64,000 bases of DNA, taken from the NCBI GenBank assembly GCA_000511875.1, contig AZIN01000001.1, positions 625,224-689,223 of the forward strand, given 5' to 3'. A program made the position numbers and the translations under genes. This document shows positions 1 through 8,370 of this stretch, one piece after another. The stretch's first letter is position 1. The number at the start of each line of letters is the position of its first letter. The stretch comes from Gammaproteobacteria bacterium MOLA455. Its GTDB lineage: Bacteria > Pseudomonadota > Gammaproteobacteria > Pseudomonadales > Porticoccaceae. Below the pieces are notes generated by a model. That model worked only from the letters and a program-made list of their open reading frames with translations. It had not been told where the DNA came from and did no database searches.

Positions 1-1
1 T

Positions 2-1105
2 CGCGAAGCCAAGCTGATTGCAAAAGTCGAGCTGGACAGCAGCTGTGTCAATGGCAGCTTCATCGCACCCCATGCCTTTGAAATTGATTCCCTCGACCTG
101 CTGACAGACGAAGTCTTCGGCCCAATACTTCATGTGGTTCGCTTTGACTCTGATCAGCTGGGCCAGGTGATTGAACAGATTAACGACACCGGCTTTGGTC
201 TTACCCTAGGCGTTCACAGCCGCATTCAGGCCTTTGCACAGAAGGTATTTAGCAACACCATTGCCGGCAATACCTATATCAACCGCAATATGGTTGGTGC
301 TGTGGTTGGGGTTAATCCATTCGGTGGTCGAGGGCTCTCGGGCACAGGCCCAAAGGCCGGTGGTCCCAACTATCTGCAGCGTTTCTCCCAGGCAGATATC
401 CCAGTCACTGCAGGCAGATCATTTGATGTGGCGATTAATCTATCTAACACCCGACAGGACACCGCAGCCTCAAGTGCTCACCATGCCCTGAAAAAATGGC
501 AGTCCAGCTCTATAGATTCGCGGCTGATTATTTTGCAACAGGTCACTGCAGATCAGACATGGCTGCGGCAGATCGGTGCAGTCGCCAGAGAAAAGTTAGC
601 CAACCCTATAGCGCTGCCGGGACCCACAGGGGAAGAGAATAAACTATCAATGCAAGGCCGTGGTGTATTGACACTGATTGTTACCCAACGGGACAGATTC
701 GCCGATGCAGAGAAACAAATTGCCAGCGCCCTGCTCTGTGGCTGCTCCTTAATTGTCACCGCTGACAGCTGTCACCAAGTGACATTACAAAGTCTGCAGG
801 ATCAGTATGCACGGGCTGGCTTGCCGAGAAATCTTCTGCACACTGCCCCTCTGGATATGCTTGGCAATCTCGTTCTGGATAATCAGGTGGAAGGCGTGCT
901 GGCCAACAGTCTGAATGCGGATAGCTCAAGCCTCAGACAAGTGATGGCCAAGCGTACCGGGAGTATTATTCCGCTAATTGAATGGCCTCAGCGCGACCAA
1001 GATTACAGCTATCACTGGCTGCTTGGGTTTTTAAGTGAGCGCACGCGTACGGAGAACTTGGTCGCTCGAGGCGGTAATACGGCACTATTTAATCTAGAGG
1101 AATAA
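2..1105 (+). CDS. putA: Bifunctional proline dehydrogenase / P5C dehydrogenase PutA, C-terminal part (5' end outside window)
   Basis: The reading frame is open from base 2, so this is the 3' end of a longer gene. The first part is the end of an aldehyde dehydrogenase fold: the segment reading DEVFGPIL, then GNTYINRN and NPFGGRGLSG, which is the P5C dehydrogenase C-terminal signature of PutA. The remaining ~230 residues match the extra C-terminal ALDH-like domain found in long PutA proteins, thought to help form the substrate channel. PutA oxidises proline to glutamate at the inner membrane, using FAD and NAD. Family assignment is from the signature and the long C-terminal extension; the PRODH and DNA-binding domains cannot be seen. 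Confidence 0.9.
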   Translation, partial: REAKLIAKVELDSSCVNGSFIAPHAFEIDSLDLLTDEVFGPILHVVRFDSDQLGQVIEQINDTGFGLTLGVHSRIQAFAQKVFSNTIAGNTYINRNMVGAVVGVNPFGGRGLSGTGPKAGGPNYLQRFSQADIPVTAGRSFDVAINLSNTRQDTAASSAHHALKKWQSSSIDSRLIILQQVTADQTWLRQIGAVAREKLANPIALPGPTGEENKLSMQGRGVLTLIVTQRDRFADAEKQIASALLCGCSLIVTADSCHQVTLQSLQDQYARAGLPRNLLHTAPLDMLGNLVLDNQVEGVLANSLNADSSSLRQVMAKRTGSIIPLIEWPQRDQDYSYHWLLGFLSERTRTENLVARGGNTALFNLEE

Positions 1106-1139
1106 GCCAGGGGGCAAAAGTCTCACGCGAGTGGCTTAG

Positions 1140-1616
1140 TTAAAAGCGCCACTCATTGCGTGATGAAAAGCCATCGGCATTGTTAATGAAGCGCACAAAC
1201 GACGGCGTTACGCGAAAAAAGTGGCTCTTGCCAAAGGCCGCGCCAATACGCTGCTCCTGTTCGTTGGCCGGATTATCGATCAGCGCCTTCACTTCAGGAA
1301 AACGCTGAAAATAACGGCCCGCAGCGGCGGCTCGGTCAGCCTCGTCAACCCGGCTGATATGCGCCTCCATCTGCACACCGCAGATCCCCAGCCAATCACC
1401 TTTGTAATCACTGTAAATAGACGCCGCAATACGACCATCATCGGGCAGGCTAGCAATATGTCGAGTCGAAGAAGAGGAGAGAAAATAGAGATTTAGATCC
1501 TCGTCAGCGACATAGAGTACCGGTGCAGTCCAAGGCCCCTGATCGTCATTGACTGAGAGAGTCAAAACCGATTCTGCCTGCAAAAAGGCCTTTAATGGCG
1601 CGGTATCAGCCGCCAT
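1140..1616 (-). CDS. Pyridoxamine 5'-phosphate oxidase-like flavin-binding protein
   Basis: A 158-residue protein with the split-barrel pattern of the PNPOx-like superfamily: an N-terminal strand set with the order VLTLSV, PWTAPVLYV, LYFLSS, then IAASIY and GVQMEAHIS, resembling the YhbP/UPF0306 group. Such proteins bind FMN, F420 or haem; the substrate here is unknown. Its start codon overlaps the stop of ubiX (TAATG), so the two are very probably co-transcribed and translationally coupled. It is not PdxH: it is shorter and lacks the PdxH C-terminus. A link to flavin chemistry through its neighbour UbiX, which makes prenylated FMN, is plausible but only inferred. Confidence 0.75.
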   Translation of the reverse strand: MAADTAPLKAFLQAESVLTLSVNDDQGPWTAPVLYVADEDLNLYFLSSSSTRHIASLPDDGRIAASIYSDYKGDWLGICGVQMEAHISRVDEADRAAAAGRYFQRFPEVKALIDNPANEQEQRIGAAFGKSHFFRVTPSFVRFINNADGFSSRNEWRF

Positions 1617-2182
1617 TAACTGCCCTGTCCTTGCCAGCGTTTAAGGCTGGCAGTTTCAATATCAAATAGATCCAAGACCCGGGCCACAGAGTGATTGATA
1701 ATATCGTCGACGCTTTGCGGGTTGGTGTAAAACGCTGGTGAGGGTGGGCAGATAATCGCGCCGTATTGGCTAGCCTTAAACATCAGTTCGCAGTGACCAG
1801 TGTGCAAAGGCGATTCACGGGGCACAATCACCAGCCTACGGCGCTCTTTGAGGATCACATCGGCAGCCCGAATCAAAAGATTGTCGGCGTACGAATTAAC
1901 GATCCCGGAAAGGGTTTTCATGGAACAGGGAACCACAATCATGCCGGCAGTTTTAAATGAACCACTGGCGATGGTGGCACCAATATTTTTATTGTTATGC
2001 ACTTCATCCGCAAGGGCTTCGACATCCTCCACAGCCCAATCGGTTTCGATACCAATGTTCATGCGCGCCGCTTGGCTCATCACCAGATGGGTTTCGATTT
2101 CAGGTTTATCGGCGAGCATCTGCAGCATGCGAACACCATAAATCACACCGCTCGAGCCAGACATACCAATAATTAAACGCAT
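1616..2182 (-). CDS. ubiX: Flavin prenyltransferase UbiX
   Basis: 188 residues, full length for the family. The N-terminus carries the FMN-binding Rossmann-like motif GMSGSSGV (residues 6-13); further on are the conserved IASGSF, VVPCSMKTL and VPRESPLH segments that line the prenyl-phosphate site. UbiX makes prenylated FMN from FMN and dimethylallyl phosphate, the cofactor of the UbiD decarboxylase in ubiquinone synthesis. The gene is first of a two-gene unit with the flavin-binding-like protein downstream. No ubiD is seen in the window. The assignment is firm because the motifs are nearly invariant. Confidence 0.95.
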   Translation of the reverse strand: MRLIIGMSGSSGVIYGVRMLQMLADKPEIETHLVMSQAARMNIGIETDWAVEDVEALADEVHNNKNIGATIASGSFKTAGMIVVPCSMKTLSGIVNSYADNLLIRAADVILKERRRLVIVPRESPLHTGHCELMFKASQYGAIICPPSPAFYTNPQSVDDIINHSVARVLDLFDIETASLKRWQGQGS

Positions 2183-2405
2183 AGAAGTTCCTTGCTAATT
2201 TGCTGAGTATTTTGCCCTGTTTGGCCGACTCTGGATAGTGATAAGTTGCAGGTCATTGAACGTCGCTTGAGATGACAGCCGGGGCGTTCGAGAGGGCAAC
2301 ATTCTGCACAGCCCGCACAATTAACGCTAACGGTCATGCCAACAAAGCAGCGCAACGCAGGATCTCGCACTTGGCGCCCCACTCAACACGAACAATACTA
2401 TTCTT

Positions 2406-2449
2406 CGAAACACTCTCGAAACACATTCAAAACACTTTCAAAACACTGC
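2406..2449. repeat. Four tandem 11-bp repeats downstream of prlC
   Basis: Four consecutive 11-bp units at 2406, 2417, 2428 and 2439 share the core (C)RAAACAC followed by a variable 3-base tail. The array sits just past the prlC stop codon in a 276-bp intergenic stretch that shows no convincing gene. It has no clear terminator hairpin. Function unknown; it may be a simple slippage product. Confidence 0.6.
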
Positions 2450-2458
2450 GGCATAGTG

Positions 2459-4492
2459 CTAAGCAATGCCTCTGTGCCTCAACAGCGCGTCATTAGAAGG
2501 CTCTCGACCACGGAACTGGACAAACAGAGTCATGGCCTCATCTGAGCCGCCCTTCTCGAGAATCGCAGCGCGGAAGCTATCGCCTGTGGCTTGATCGAAA
2601 ATACCCTGTTCCTCAAATAGCGAAAAGGCATCGGCAGAGAGTACTTCGGCCCACAGATAACTGTAATAACCGGCTGAATATCCACCGGCGAAAATATGCC
2701 CAAAGCCATTTTGAAAGCGATTGTATTCGGGGACTTTAATCACAGCGATGTGCTCGCGCACCTCATCAAGCAACTCTTGAGAGCTGCGCGGATTGCTCGG
2801 GTCGTATTCTAGATGCAGGCGAAAATCGAAGGTGGCGAACTCGAGCTGGCGAGCCAGAGCCATACCTGACTGAAAGTTCTTTGCCGCCAATAATTTATCC
2901 AACATGGCTTTGGGCAGTGCTTCGCCACTTTCAAAATGGGCCGATATCAGCTCAATACTCTCTTCCTGCCAACACCAGTTCTCCAAAAACTGGCTGGGCA
3001 GCTCTACCGCATCCCAAGCGACGCCATTAATACCTGACACCGCTAAGACCTCAACCTGTGTCAGCATATGATGCAGACCATGGCCAAACTCATGGAATAA
3101 TGTGGTCACTTCGTCATGGGTTAACAGCGCAGATTTGCCCGCGACAGGAGGGGTAAAGTTACAGGTGAGATAGGCAACCGGAAGCTGAACAGTCTCAGCC
3201 ACTTTACGTCGCGATCTACAGACATCCATCCACGCCCCGCCCTGCTTCTTTTCACGGGCATACAAATCCAGATAAAAACTCGCAATGGCTTGGCCGTTGC
3301 GCGAAATACGATAAAACCTAGCATCCTTGTGCCACAGATCGACACTGCGGTCTTGTTCAATACTGATATCGAACAGTCGGCCGGCAATGCTGTAGAGACC
3401 CTCCAAAACACGCTCGACAGGAAACCAGGGGCGCAGCTCTTCAACACTGATAGCATAGCGTTGAGTGCGCAGTTTCTCCGACACATAGGCAATATCCCAA
3501 GCCTCGAGATGATCGATCTGCAGCTCTGTTTTAGCAAAAGCGGAGAGTTCGGCAAATTCTTTTTCCGCCTGGGGTTTAACCTGTTTGGCGAGGTCGTTTA
3601 GAAAGCTCATCACCTGACTGGTTGAGCTGGCCATCTTCGGCGCCAGTGAAACCTCGGCAGCGTTACCTAGACCTAGTATCTGGGACAGTTCATGGCGCAG
3701 TTTTAAGGTCTCATCAATGATTGCACTGTTATCCCACTGCCCAGCATATGGACCTTGATCAGAGGCGCGTGTGGTAAAGGCCTGATACATCTGTTCACGC
3801 AATGGGCGACTGTCGGCATAAGTCATGACAGCGATAAAACAGGGCTGATCCAGAGTGAGTAAATAACCGCTCTGATCTTTTTCTGCAGCGGCCTGCGCGA
3901 ACAGCGCCAGGGAGCTGTCGGTGACTCCGGCAAGTTCTTCAGCGTCGCTGATGAGCAGGTTCCAAGCTTGAGTCGCATCCATAAGATTATCGCCAAACGT
4001 GCTGCTAAGTTCGGCTAATCGTTGGGTTAATCTGGAAAATTGCTGTTTTTTGTCTTTGGGCAGTGAAACGCCGGAAAGGTGAAAACTTTGCAGCGCCAGC
4101 TTGATGCTGTGACGTTGGGCCTGGGTTAACCGAGCAAAATGTTCGCTTTCCGAGAGGGTTTTATAAGCCTGAAAGAGCCCTTGATTCTGCCCTACTTCGG
4201 TCTCCCATTGGGCCAACTTTCCAACACAATTATTATAGGCTTCCCGCAACGCATCAGAATTTACCACACTGTTTAAATGGCTTACCGGAGACCAGGCTTG
4301 ATTGAGCATATCATTGCGCGTATCAATTGGCTCAATAAGGGAATCCCAAGTAACCTCTTTTAGACCGGCGAGCTGTGCTTCGAGAGCATTGCGATTTTCA
4401 TCGATCAGTTTTTCGATGGCAGGCTCGACCTGCTCAGGGCGAATATCAGTAAAAGGCGGTAATTCATGAGTTTCTAAAAGTGGGTTGGTCAC
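2459..4492 (-). CDS. prlC: Oligopeptidase A (M3 family zinc metallopeptidase)
   Basis: 677 residues, the normal length of PrlC/OpdA. The zinc site HEFGH is at about residues 467-471, inside the wider M3 motif TTLFHEFGHGLHHML, and the C-terminal half has the typical GYSAGYYSYLWAEVL segment. The N-terminus MTNPLLE...LPPFTDIRPEQVEPAI is the standard family opening, so the start is well supported. The enzyme is a cytoplasmic endopeptidase that degrades short peptides, including cleaved signal peptides and lipoprotein leader fragments. It stands alone; a short inverted repeat precedes it. Assignment to PrlC rather than Dcp rests on length and start motif. Confidence 0.95.
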   Translation of the reverse strand: MTNPLLETHELPPFTDIRPEQVEPAIEKLIDENRNALEAQLAGLKEVTWDSLIEPIDTRNDMLNQAWSPVSHLNSVVNSDALREAYNNCVGKLAQWETEVGQNQGLFQAYKTLSESEHFARLTQAQRHSIKLALQSFHLSGVSLPKDKKQQFSRLTQRLAELSSTFGDNLMDATQAWNLLISDAEELAGVTDSSLALFAQAAAEKDQSGYLLTLDQPCFIAVMTYADSRPLREQMYQAFTTRASDQGPYAGQWDNSAIIDETLKLRHELSQILGLGNAAEVSLAPKMASSTSQVMSFLNDLAKQVKPQAEKEFAELSAFAKTELQIDHLEAWDIAYVSEKLRTQRYAISVEELRPWFPVERVLEGLYSIAGRLFDISIEQDRSVDLWHKDARFYRISRNGQAIASFYLDLYAREKKQGGAWMDVCRSRRKVAETVQLPVAYLTCNFTPPVAGKSALLTHDEVTTLFHEFGHGLHHMLTQVEVLAVSGINGVAWDAVELPSQFLENWCWQEESIELISAHFESGEALPKAMLDKLLAAKNFQSGMALARQLEFATFDFRLHLEYDPSNPRSSQELLDEVREHIAVIKVPEYNRFQNGFGHIFAGGYSAGYYSYLWAEVLSADAFSLFEEQGIFDQATGDSFRAAILEKGGSDEAMTLFVQFRGREPSNDALLRHRGIA

Positions 4493-4926
4493 TGTGTGGT
4501 CCTTGATGGTTGATCGCTGCTGGATGACTGCAGACGTAACTTACCTTAAGTTACGTTACCGTAATAGCCTAGTCGTTGCTGGAGACTACAAGAGGTTTTT
4601 TTAGATAAGGCCACAGCTCTGCTTAGGCCAGACGCCAGAGAAAGTGGCGATAAAAAACCCAACAAATCATATTTTTGGTGCCTATTGATTTACATGCACA
4701 AATCAAGATGCCTTTTAACGGAGCATAGGCCCCTAAAGGCCATTAGAGGTGCAGCCAGTAGCCCAAAAAAATATCAGGGAGAAGGTTGTGTGCCGAGAAG
4801 CCAAAAAGAGCGCGTCACTGCGAGCCCAACTTATCTCTTCTCGACCCTAGTAGAGAAATCTCCTGCATCGGCAGCAAACGTTTAGCGTCGAACGCTTTCC
4901 ATGCTGCAGGCGCCATGCAGCGGCAC
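4493..4926. other. 434-bp intergenic region between prlC and the lipocalin gene
   Basis: No convincing coding sequence was found. It holds the prlC promoter side with an inverted repeat (4534-4556) and, at about 4805-4875, GC-rich text resembling the dispersed TCACTGCGAGC / GAGATCTC type of extragenic repeat seen elsewhere in the window. The short open frames lack start sites with ribosome binding sites. Confidence 0.5.
4534..4556. promoter_or_regulatory. Inverted repeat upstream of prlC
   Basis: A 9-bp perfect inverted repeat, ACGTAACTT and AAGTTACGT, separated by 5 bp, about 40-65 bp upstream of the prlC start codon. Part of the arm recurs just after it as GTTACG. Size and position suit a protein-binding operator, but no regulator can be named. 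Confidence 0.4.
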
Positions 4927-5457
4927 TTAGTCGCGCACCTGCTGAGGGGCTTTCTGCAGCAGGGTTGGGTCATAGCCAAGGTCGATCACAACGTCGCGCA
5001 ACTCAGCGTAGGTCTGATCCGGAATCTGCGCACTGCGCGCCATAATCCATACATAGTCGCGACTGTTGCGGCCAATCACCGTGTATTGATAATCCTCATC
5101 TAAATAGACAATGCGGTAGTCAGCCTTAATCGGCCAGACGAATTGCATTCCCCATTCCGCATTACTCTCAGTATTGCGAATAAAACCCTGGGGATGATAG
5201 ACCTTCTCTTCGCCCTCAAAAGACCCCGCATTAAATCTAAAAGTAGTGGCAATAGTGCCATCTGCATTGAGTGCATAAGACTCCACCGGATTGTGGGCAT
5301 CTCTCTCGAGAAAGGTTGGGATATTCGCAATCACATACCAGTCACCCATAAAGCGCGGCAGATCCACCTCATCTACCGTAGCCATTGGCGGCTGACTGCT
5401 GCAGCCGGTGAGCACGAACATCAACGCAGCTGTCGCCACTAGTTTACATATTTTCAT
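4927..5457 (-). CDS. blc: Outer-membrane lipocalin (Blc family lipoprotein)
   Basis: 176 residues. A signal peptide ends in a lipobox (LTGC, Cys19), so the mature protein is a lipoprotein. The lipocalin signature follows: VDLPRFMGDWYVIANIP (GDWY, residues 41-44), then the conserved YAL-ADGTI and a C-terminal YVWIMARS strand, matching the bacterial Blc group. Blc proteins sit on the outer membrane and bind fatty acids or lysophospholipids, and are often stress induced. The gene is followed in the same direction by nothing closer than 400 bp. The next gene upstream (34 bp away) is a DUF6134-like secreted protein, so the three genes 6981 to 4927 may form one leftward unit. Confidence 0.9.
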   Translation of the reverse strand: MKICKLVATAALMFVLTGCSSQPPMATVDEVDLPRFMGDWYVIANIPTFLERDAHNPVESYALNADGTIATTFRFNAGSFEGEEKVYHPQGFIRNTESNAEWGMQFVWPIKADYRIVYLDEDYQYTVIGRNSRDYVWIMARSAQIPDQTYAELRDVVIDLGYDPTLLQKAPQQVRD

Positions 5458-5491
5458 TTTTTACGCTCTCTGATCATGTCAATGCTGTCGA

Positions 5492-6112
5492 CTAAAAAAC
5501 CCGCTGGTAGCGCAGGGTTCCACCAATTAAGAGCTCGGTCTGCAGCGACAGCCACTCGCCTGCAGCACTGTATTGAAGATCTATATCGGCCTTAGCTAAG
5601 GCAATTTTTATATGGGTAGTATTGTCCTGCTCAGAAACGTCAGAACTTATTTCTACTGGACTATTGATCCCCGTCTCCGCGTTTAACAGCTTTTCACCCT
5701 CTAACCACTGCGGGTTCCAATAGGAAAAACCACGCACACAGCCAGTGATCGTTTCTACCCCTTCGGGTCGCTGAATTACAAGTCCGCTTTGATCCCTAAC
5801 GGCTTCGACAGCCACCGTTTTGCCCTGTTTTTCAGTTTCGCTCTGCAGTCCTACCAAACAACCGGCCTGCCAGATCTCATTGGCCTGATGCCTGTAGGTA
5901 ACAGACTTTATTTTAAACAGTTTGAAATCCAGCGACATGGTCGATGAGACCGCTACCGACTCACCCTGCTCCAGCAGTTCAAACCTATGTTTACCCACTT
6001 CGCGGTCGTTTAGAAACACGTCAAAATCTAACACTCTCAAGTTGCCAGACCCGCTGGCGACTGCCTGGCCAACGGAAAGAGAAAGGAACAGAGCAATTAA
6101 ACTGCGAATCAT
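5492..6112 (-). CDS. Secreted DUF6134-like protein
   Basis: 206 residues with a signal peptide (hydrophobic run SLIALFLSLSVGQAVA, cleavage near residue 19). The mature part is predicted all-beta, with motifs DFDVFLNDREVGKHRF and YWNPQWL, matching the DUF6134 family as I recall it. The start codon overlaps the stop of the DUF1295-like membrane protein by 4 bp (ATGA), which indicates translational coupling, and a lipocalin follows. Together the trio (membrane reductase-like protein, periplasmic beta protein, lipocalin) suggests a role in lipid or envelope metabolism. That role is inferred from neighbours only; no activity is known to me. Confidence 0.6.
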   Translation of the reverse strand: MIRSLIALFLSLSVGQAVASGSGNLRVLDFDVFLNDREVGKHRFELLEQGESVAVSSTMSLDFKLFKIKSVTYRHQANEIWQAGCLVGLQSETEKQGKTVAVEAVRDQSGLVIQRPEGVETITGCVRGFSYWNPQWLEGEKLLNAETGINSPVEISSDVSEQDNTTHIKIALAKADIDLQYSAAGEWLSLQTELLIGGTLRYQRVF

Positions 6113-6981
6113 AGATCTAGGCCTATTTTTTGTGCTGGCTTCCAGGGAATAAATGCACTGGTGGTTTCAATATATCGCCGGTAGTCAGGGCGGCGCTGAG
6201 TGATGCCCCGCTCCATATGACTAATCCCCGATAGTTTTAACAACAGCGCCATCATAATCATCGGCGCAAGCAATAGCCAAGGCAGGGTCGCGGCGCTGGC
6301 GGAGGGAATGGCGAACACAACCCAGCCACACCAGACACAGCACTCGCCAAAATAATTCGGGTGGCGAGAATAGCGCCACAGGCCGCTGCTTAGAGTCTCG
6401 GAATCACGCACTACCAACTGATTAAATCGATACAGCTGCAAATCTGCTAGAGCCTCCATGGAAAAGCCAAACAACCAGAGTGCTGCACCTACAGTGTGCC
6501 AGTGACTCCAGCTGAGGCTCGGCACTGAACTCAGTGCTACAACAAACAGCGAGCTGAGCAGCCAAATCAAAAGCGCCCGAAGCAGGAAAATATTTACCAA
6601 ACTCTTTATCGCAAAACTAGATGATAACTTTTTTCGCATCGCCTGATAGCGGCGCTCTTCCCCGCGGTTGCGTCCACGGAGAATTAAAAAAGCGCTCAGC
6701 CTCAGGGCCCAAACTGCGACCATAAGCAGAAGAACTACATTGACAGTGCTGAGACTCTTTTCAAAACCGATCCGGTAAGCATAGGTGCCTACGCTGCCCA
6801 AAAGCATTATCGACCAAAGACAGTCGACAATGCTGATGTCCTCAATCACAAGGCTCACCAACCAGGCGCTCAAGGCGATTGCAACCAGTAGTGGAATCGC
6901 CTCGAACATCAGTTGAATATCGAGACCCATAAACAGATTCATAAGGTGACCCAGTAACGCTGACCCGGTGCTTCGGGTCAT
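6109..6981 (-). CDS. DUF1295 / steroid 5-alpha-reductase-like membrane protein
   Basis: 290 residues with about seven hydrophobic segments. The diagnostic C-terminal motif GLWRYSRHPNYFGE (around residues 195-210) is shared by DUF1295 proteins and the isoprenylcysteine methyltransferase / 3-oxo-5-alpha-steroid 4-dehydrogenase superfamily, where it binds NADPH or SAM. Likely an inner-membrane enzyme acting on a lipid. The gene overlaps the downstream DUF6134-like gene by 4 bp. The chosen start has no clear ribosome binding site; Met at codon 14 (6942) is an alternative. Substrate unknown. Confidence 0.75.
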   Translation of the reverse strand: MTRSTGSALLGHLMNLFMGLDIQLMFEAIPLLVAIALSAWLVSLVIEDISIVDCLWSIMLLGSVGTYAYRIGFEKSLSTVNVVLLLMVAVWALRLSAFLILRGRNRGEERRYQAMRKKLSSSFAIKSLVNIFLLRALLIWLLSSLFVVALSSVPSLSWSHWHTVGAALWLFGFSMEALADLQLYRFNQLVVRDSETLSSGLWRYSRHPNYFGECCVWCGWVVFAIPSASAATLPWLLLAPMIMMALLLKLSGISHMERGITQRRPDYRRYIETTSAFIPWKPAQKIGLDL

Positions 6982-7055
6982 GCTAATTAATATTGAGCTA
7001 ATACGCTGGGTTTAACGAAAAAGATCAAACGACGCTACTGCTATAAGCTTGGGTC

Positions 7056-7697
7056 TCAGGGTTTATAGTGACCCGCCTGCTCGAGTTTTTCACTGGTATT
7101 TTGACGGGCAGCACTGCCCTTTTTAATCAATACATAGGTGGCGCCCAAGCCACCGTGATACTTCTGCGCTGTATGAAAAGCCAGCACCTGATCAAACTGT
7201 TTTAACCAGTGATTGACACAGCTTTTAAGCACCGCAGGTCGCGCAAGATGTTCACCCTTGCCATGAGTAATCAGCGCACAGCGCACCGAGTGCCTCTGGC
7301 AATCATCAACAAAATTCCACAGCGCCGTGCGCGCTTGCTCCACTGTATGACGATGCAGATCGAGGCGCGACTGAATCTCATACTTACCCATGCGCAGATT
7401 TTTATACACACCATGCTGTACACCGGGACGAGAAAACTCCAGGGGGTCCAATGCAGCAACCTGCTCAATAATGCTATCCGGATCGAGGAAGTTACCCTCA
7501 CCCTCAATCTCTAGCTGAGCAGCCTCGCGCCGGGCCAATACACCAGGCGTCAGCTGAGCGGGCTTAGCGACAAAGGCCGCGCCTTTGCCACGCAGTGGCT
7601 CAACGGAATCGCCAAACAGCACATCAAAGCCCTCCTCGAGATCGTCTTGGCTGCCACCGCCGACATTTATTTCGCAGTCTTTACTTGCCCCTGACAT
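7056..7697 (-). CDS. Smr-domain endonuclease-like protein (SmrA/SmrB type)
   Basis: About 213 residues from the ATG at 7697; an AAGGAG lies 10 bp upstream, while the ATG at 7706 is too close to it. The C-terminal Smr domain contains the three standard motifs: LDLHRHTVEQAR (core LDLHG-like), ITHGKGEH (HGKG) and GGLGATYVLIKK. Smr domains nick DNA or cleave RNA and are found alone in gammaproteobacteria, where some act in rescue of collided ribosomes. The N-terminal half is variable and probably disordered. It stands alone, divergent from slyD. Whether it is SmrA or SmrB cannot be decided by eye. Confidence 0.85.
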   Translation of the reverse strand: MSGASKDCEINVGGGSQDDLEEGFDVLFGDSVEPLRGKGAAFVAKPAQLTPGVLARREAAQLEIEGEGNFLDPDSIIEQVAALDPLEFSRPGVQHGVYKNLRMGKYEIQSRLDLHRHTVEQARTALWNFVDDCQRHSVRCALITHGKGEHLARPAVLKSCVNHWLKQFDQVLAFHTAQKYHGGLGATYVLIKKGSAARQNTSEKLEQAGHYKP

Positions 7698-7859
7698 AAC
7701 GGCCATTCTCCTTCGCTCGATTACTTAGATTGGTTTGCAGAACGTAGTGCCTAGTATTTGCTATTTAGAACTTGGTATTTAGTGCTTGCGGCAATGTTGC
7801 AGGCGGCACAACTGCTGTAGACTGCAGGCCTCAGAATTCTTGCACCGGAGGTCAGCATA

Positions 7860-8345
7860 ATGCTCGTCAAACACAATCACGTTATCACCCTTCACTATCA
7901 GCTCAAAGATGATAATGACTTGATCCTCGATAAAAGTTACGACAGCCAAGAGCCAATGGTTTATCTCCATGGCCACCGACAGATGATTCGCGGTTTTGAA
8001 GCGGCCATTGCCGGCGCTGAAGAGGGTGAAAAGCGTTCTTTCAGTGTTAGCCCAGCCGAGGGATATGGACTGCGTAACGTCAACAATATGCAGCGCATCC
8101 CAACTAAATACCTCAAGCATGAAGGCAAGTTATCCGTGGGTCAGGCGATTAACGTCAACACTGAAAACGGAGTTAAACCCGGCACCATTGTCAAACTGGG
8201 GAAATTTAATGCCGATGTGGATATGAACCATCCGCTGGCGGGCAAAAACCTACACTTTGAAATCGAAGTAATCAGCATTCGCCCTGCCACCGACGACGAA
8301 ATAGGCCACGGCCATGTTCATGGTAGCGGCGGCTGTGGTCACTAG
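7860..8345 (+). CDS. slyD: FKBP-type peptidyl-prolyl isomerase SlyD
   Basis: 161 residues. The sequence has the SlyD order: FKBP strand HNHVITLHYQLKDD, then PMVYLHGHRQMIRGFEAAIAG, the inserted chaperone flap (residues ~70-120), the second FKBP strand DMNHPLAGKNLHFEIEV, and a short C-terminal metal-binding tail with GHGHVHG-type His residues and one Cys. SlyD folds proline-limited proteins and delivers nickel in some hosts. The tail here is shorter than in E. coli, so metal storage may be reduced. ATG preceded by CGGAGG. The TauE/SafE gene begins 25 bp downstream and may be co-transcribed. Confidence 0.93.
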   Translation: MLVKHNHVITLHYQLKDDNDLILDKSYDSQEPMVYLHGHRQMIRGFEAAIAGAEEGEKRSFSVSPAEGYGLRNVNNMQRIPTKYLKHEGKLSVGQAINVNTENGVKPGTIVKLGKFNADVDMNHPLAGKNLHFEIEVISIRPATDDEIGHGHVHGSGGCGH

Positions 8346-8370
8346 AGCAGCTATTAGAAAGGCGACTTAG

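Noticed and set aside
2173..2382. A 69-residue frame on the minus strand between prlC and ubiX
   Set aside because: Composition and the DPALRCFVGMT-type text are typical of translated extragenic repeats; no ribosome site and no family.
4685..5103. Two plus-strand frames in the gap before and over the lipocalin gene
   Set aside because: They overlap the lipocalin gene or repeat-like text, and lack ribosome sites; the lipocalin on the other strand is certain.
7740..7800. Short imperfect repeats (TAGTATTT, GGTATTTAG) upstream of slyD
   Set aside because: Too degenerate in an AT-rich promoter region to be called a feature.
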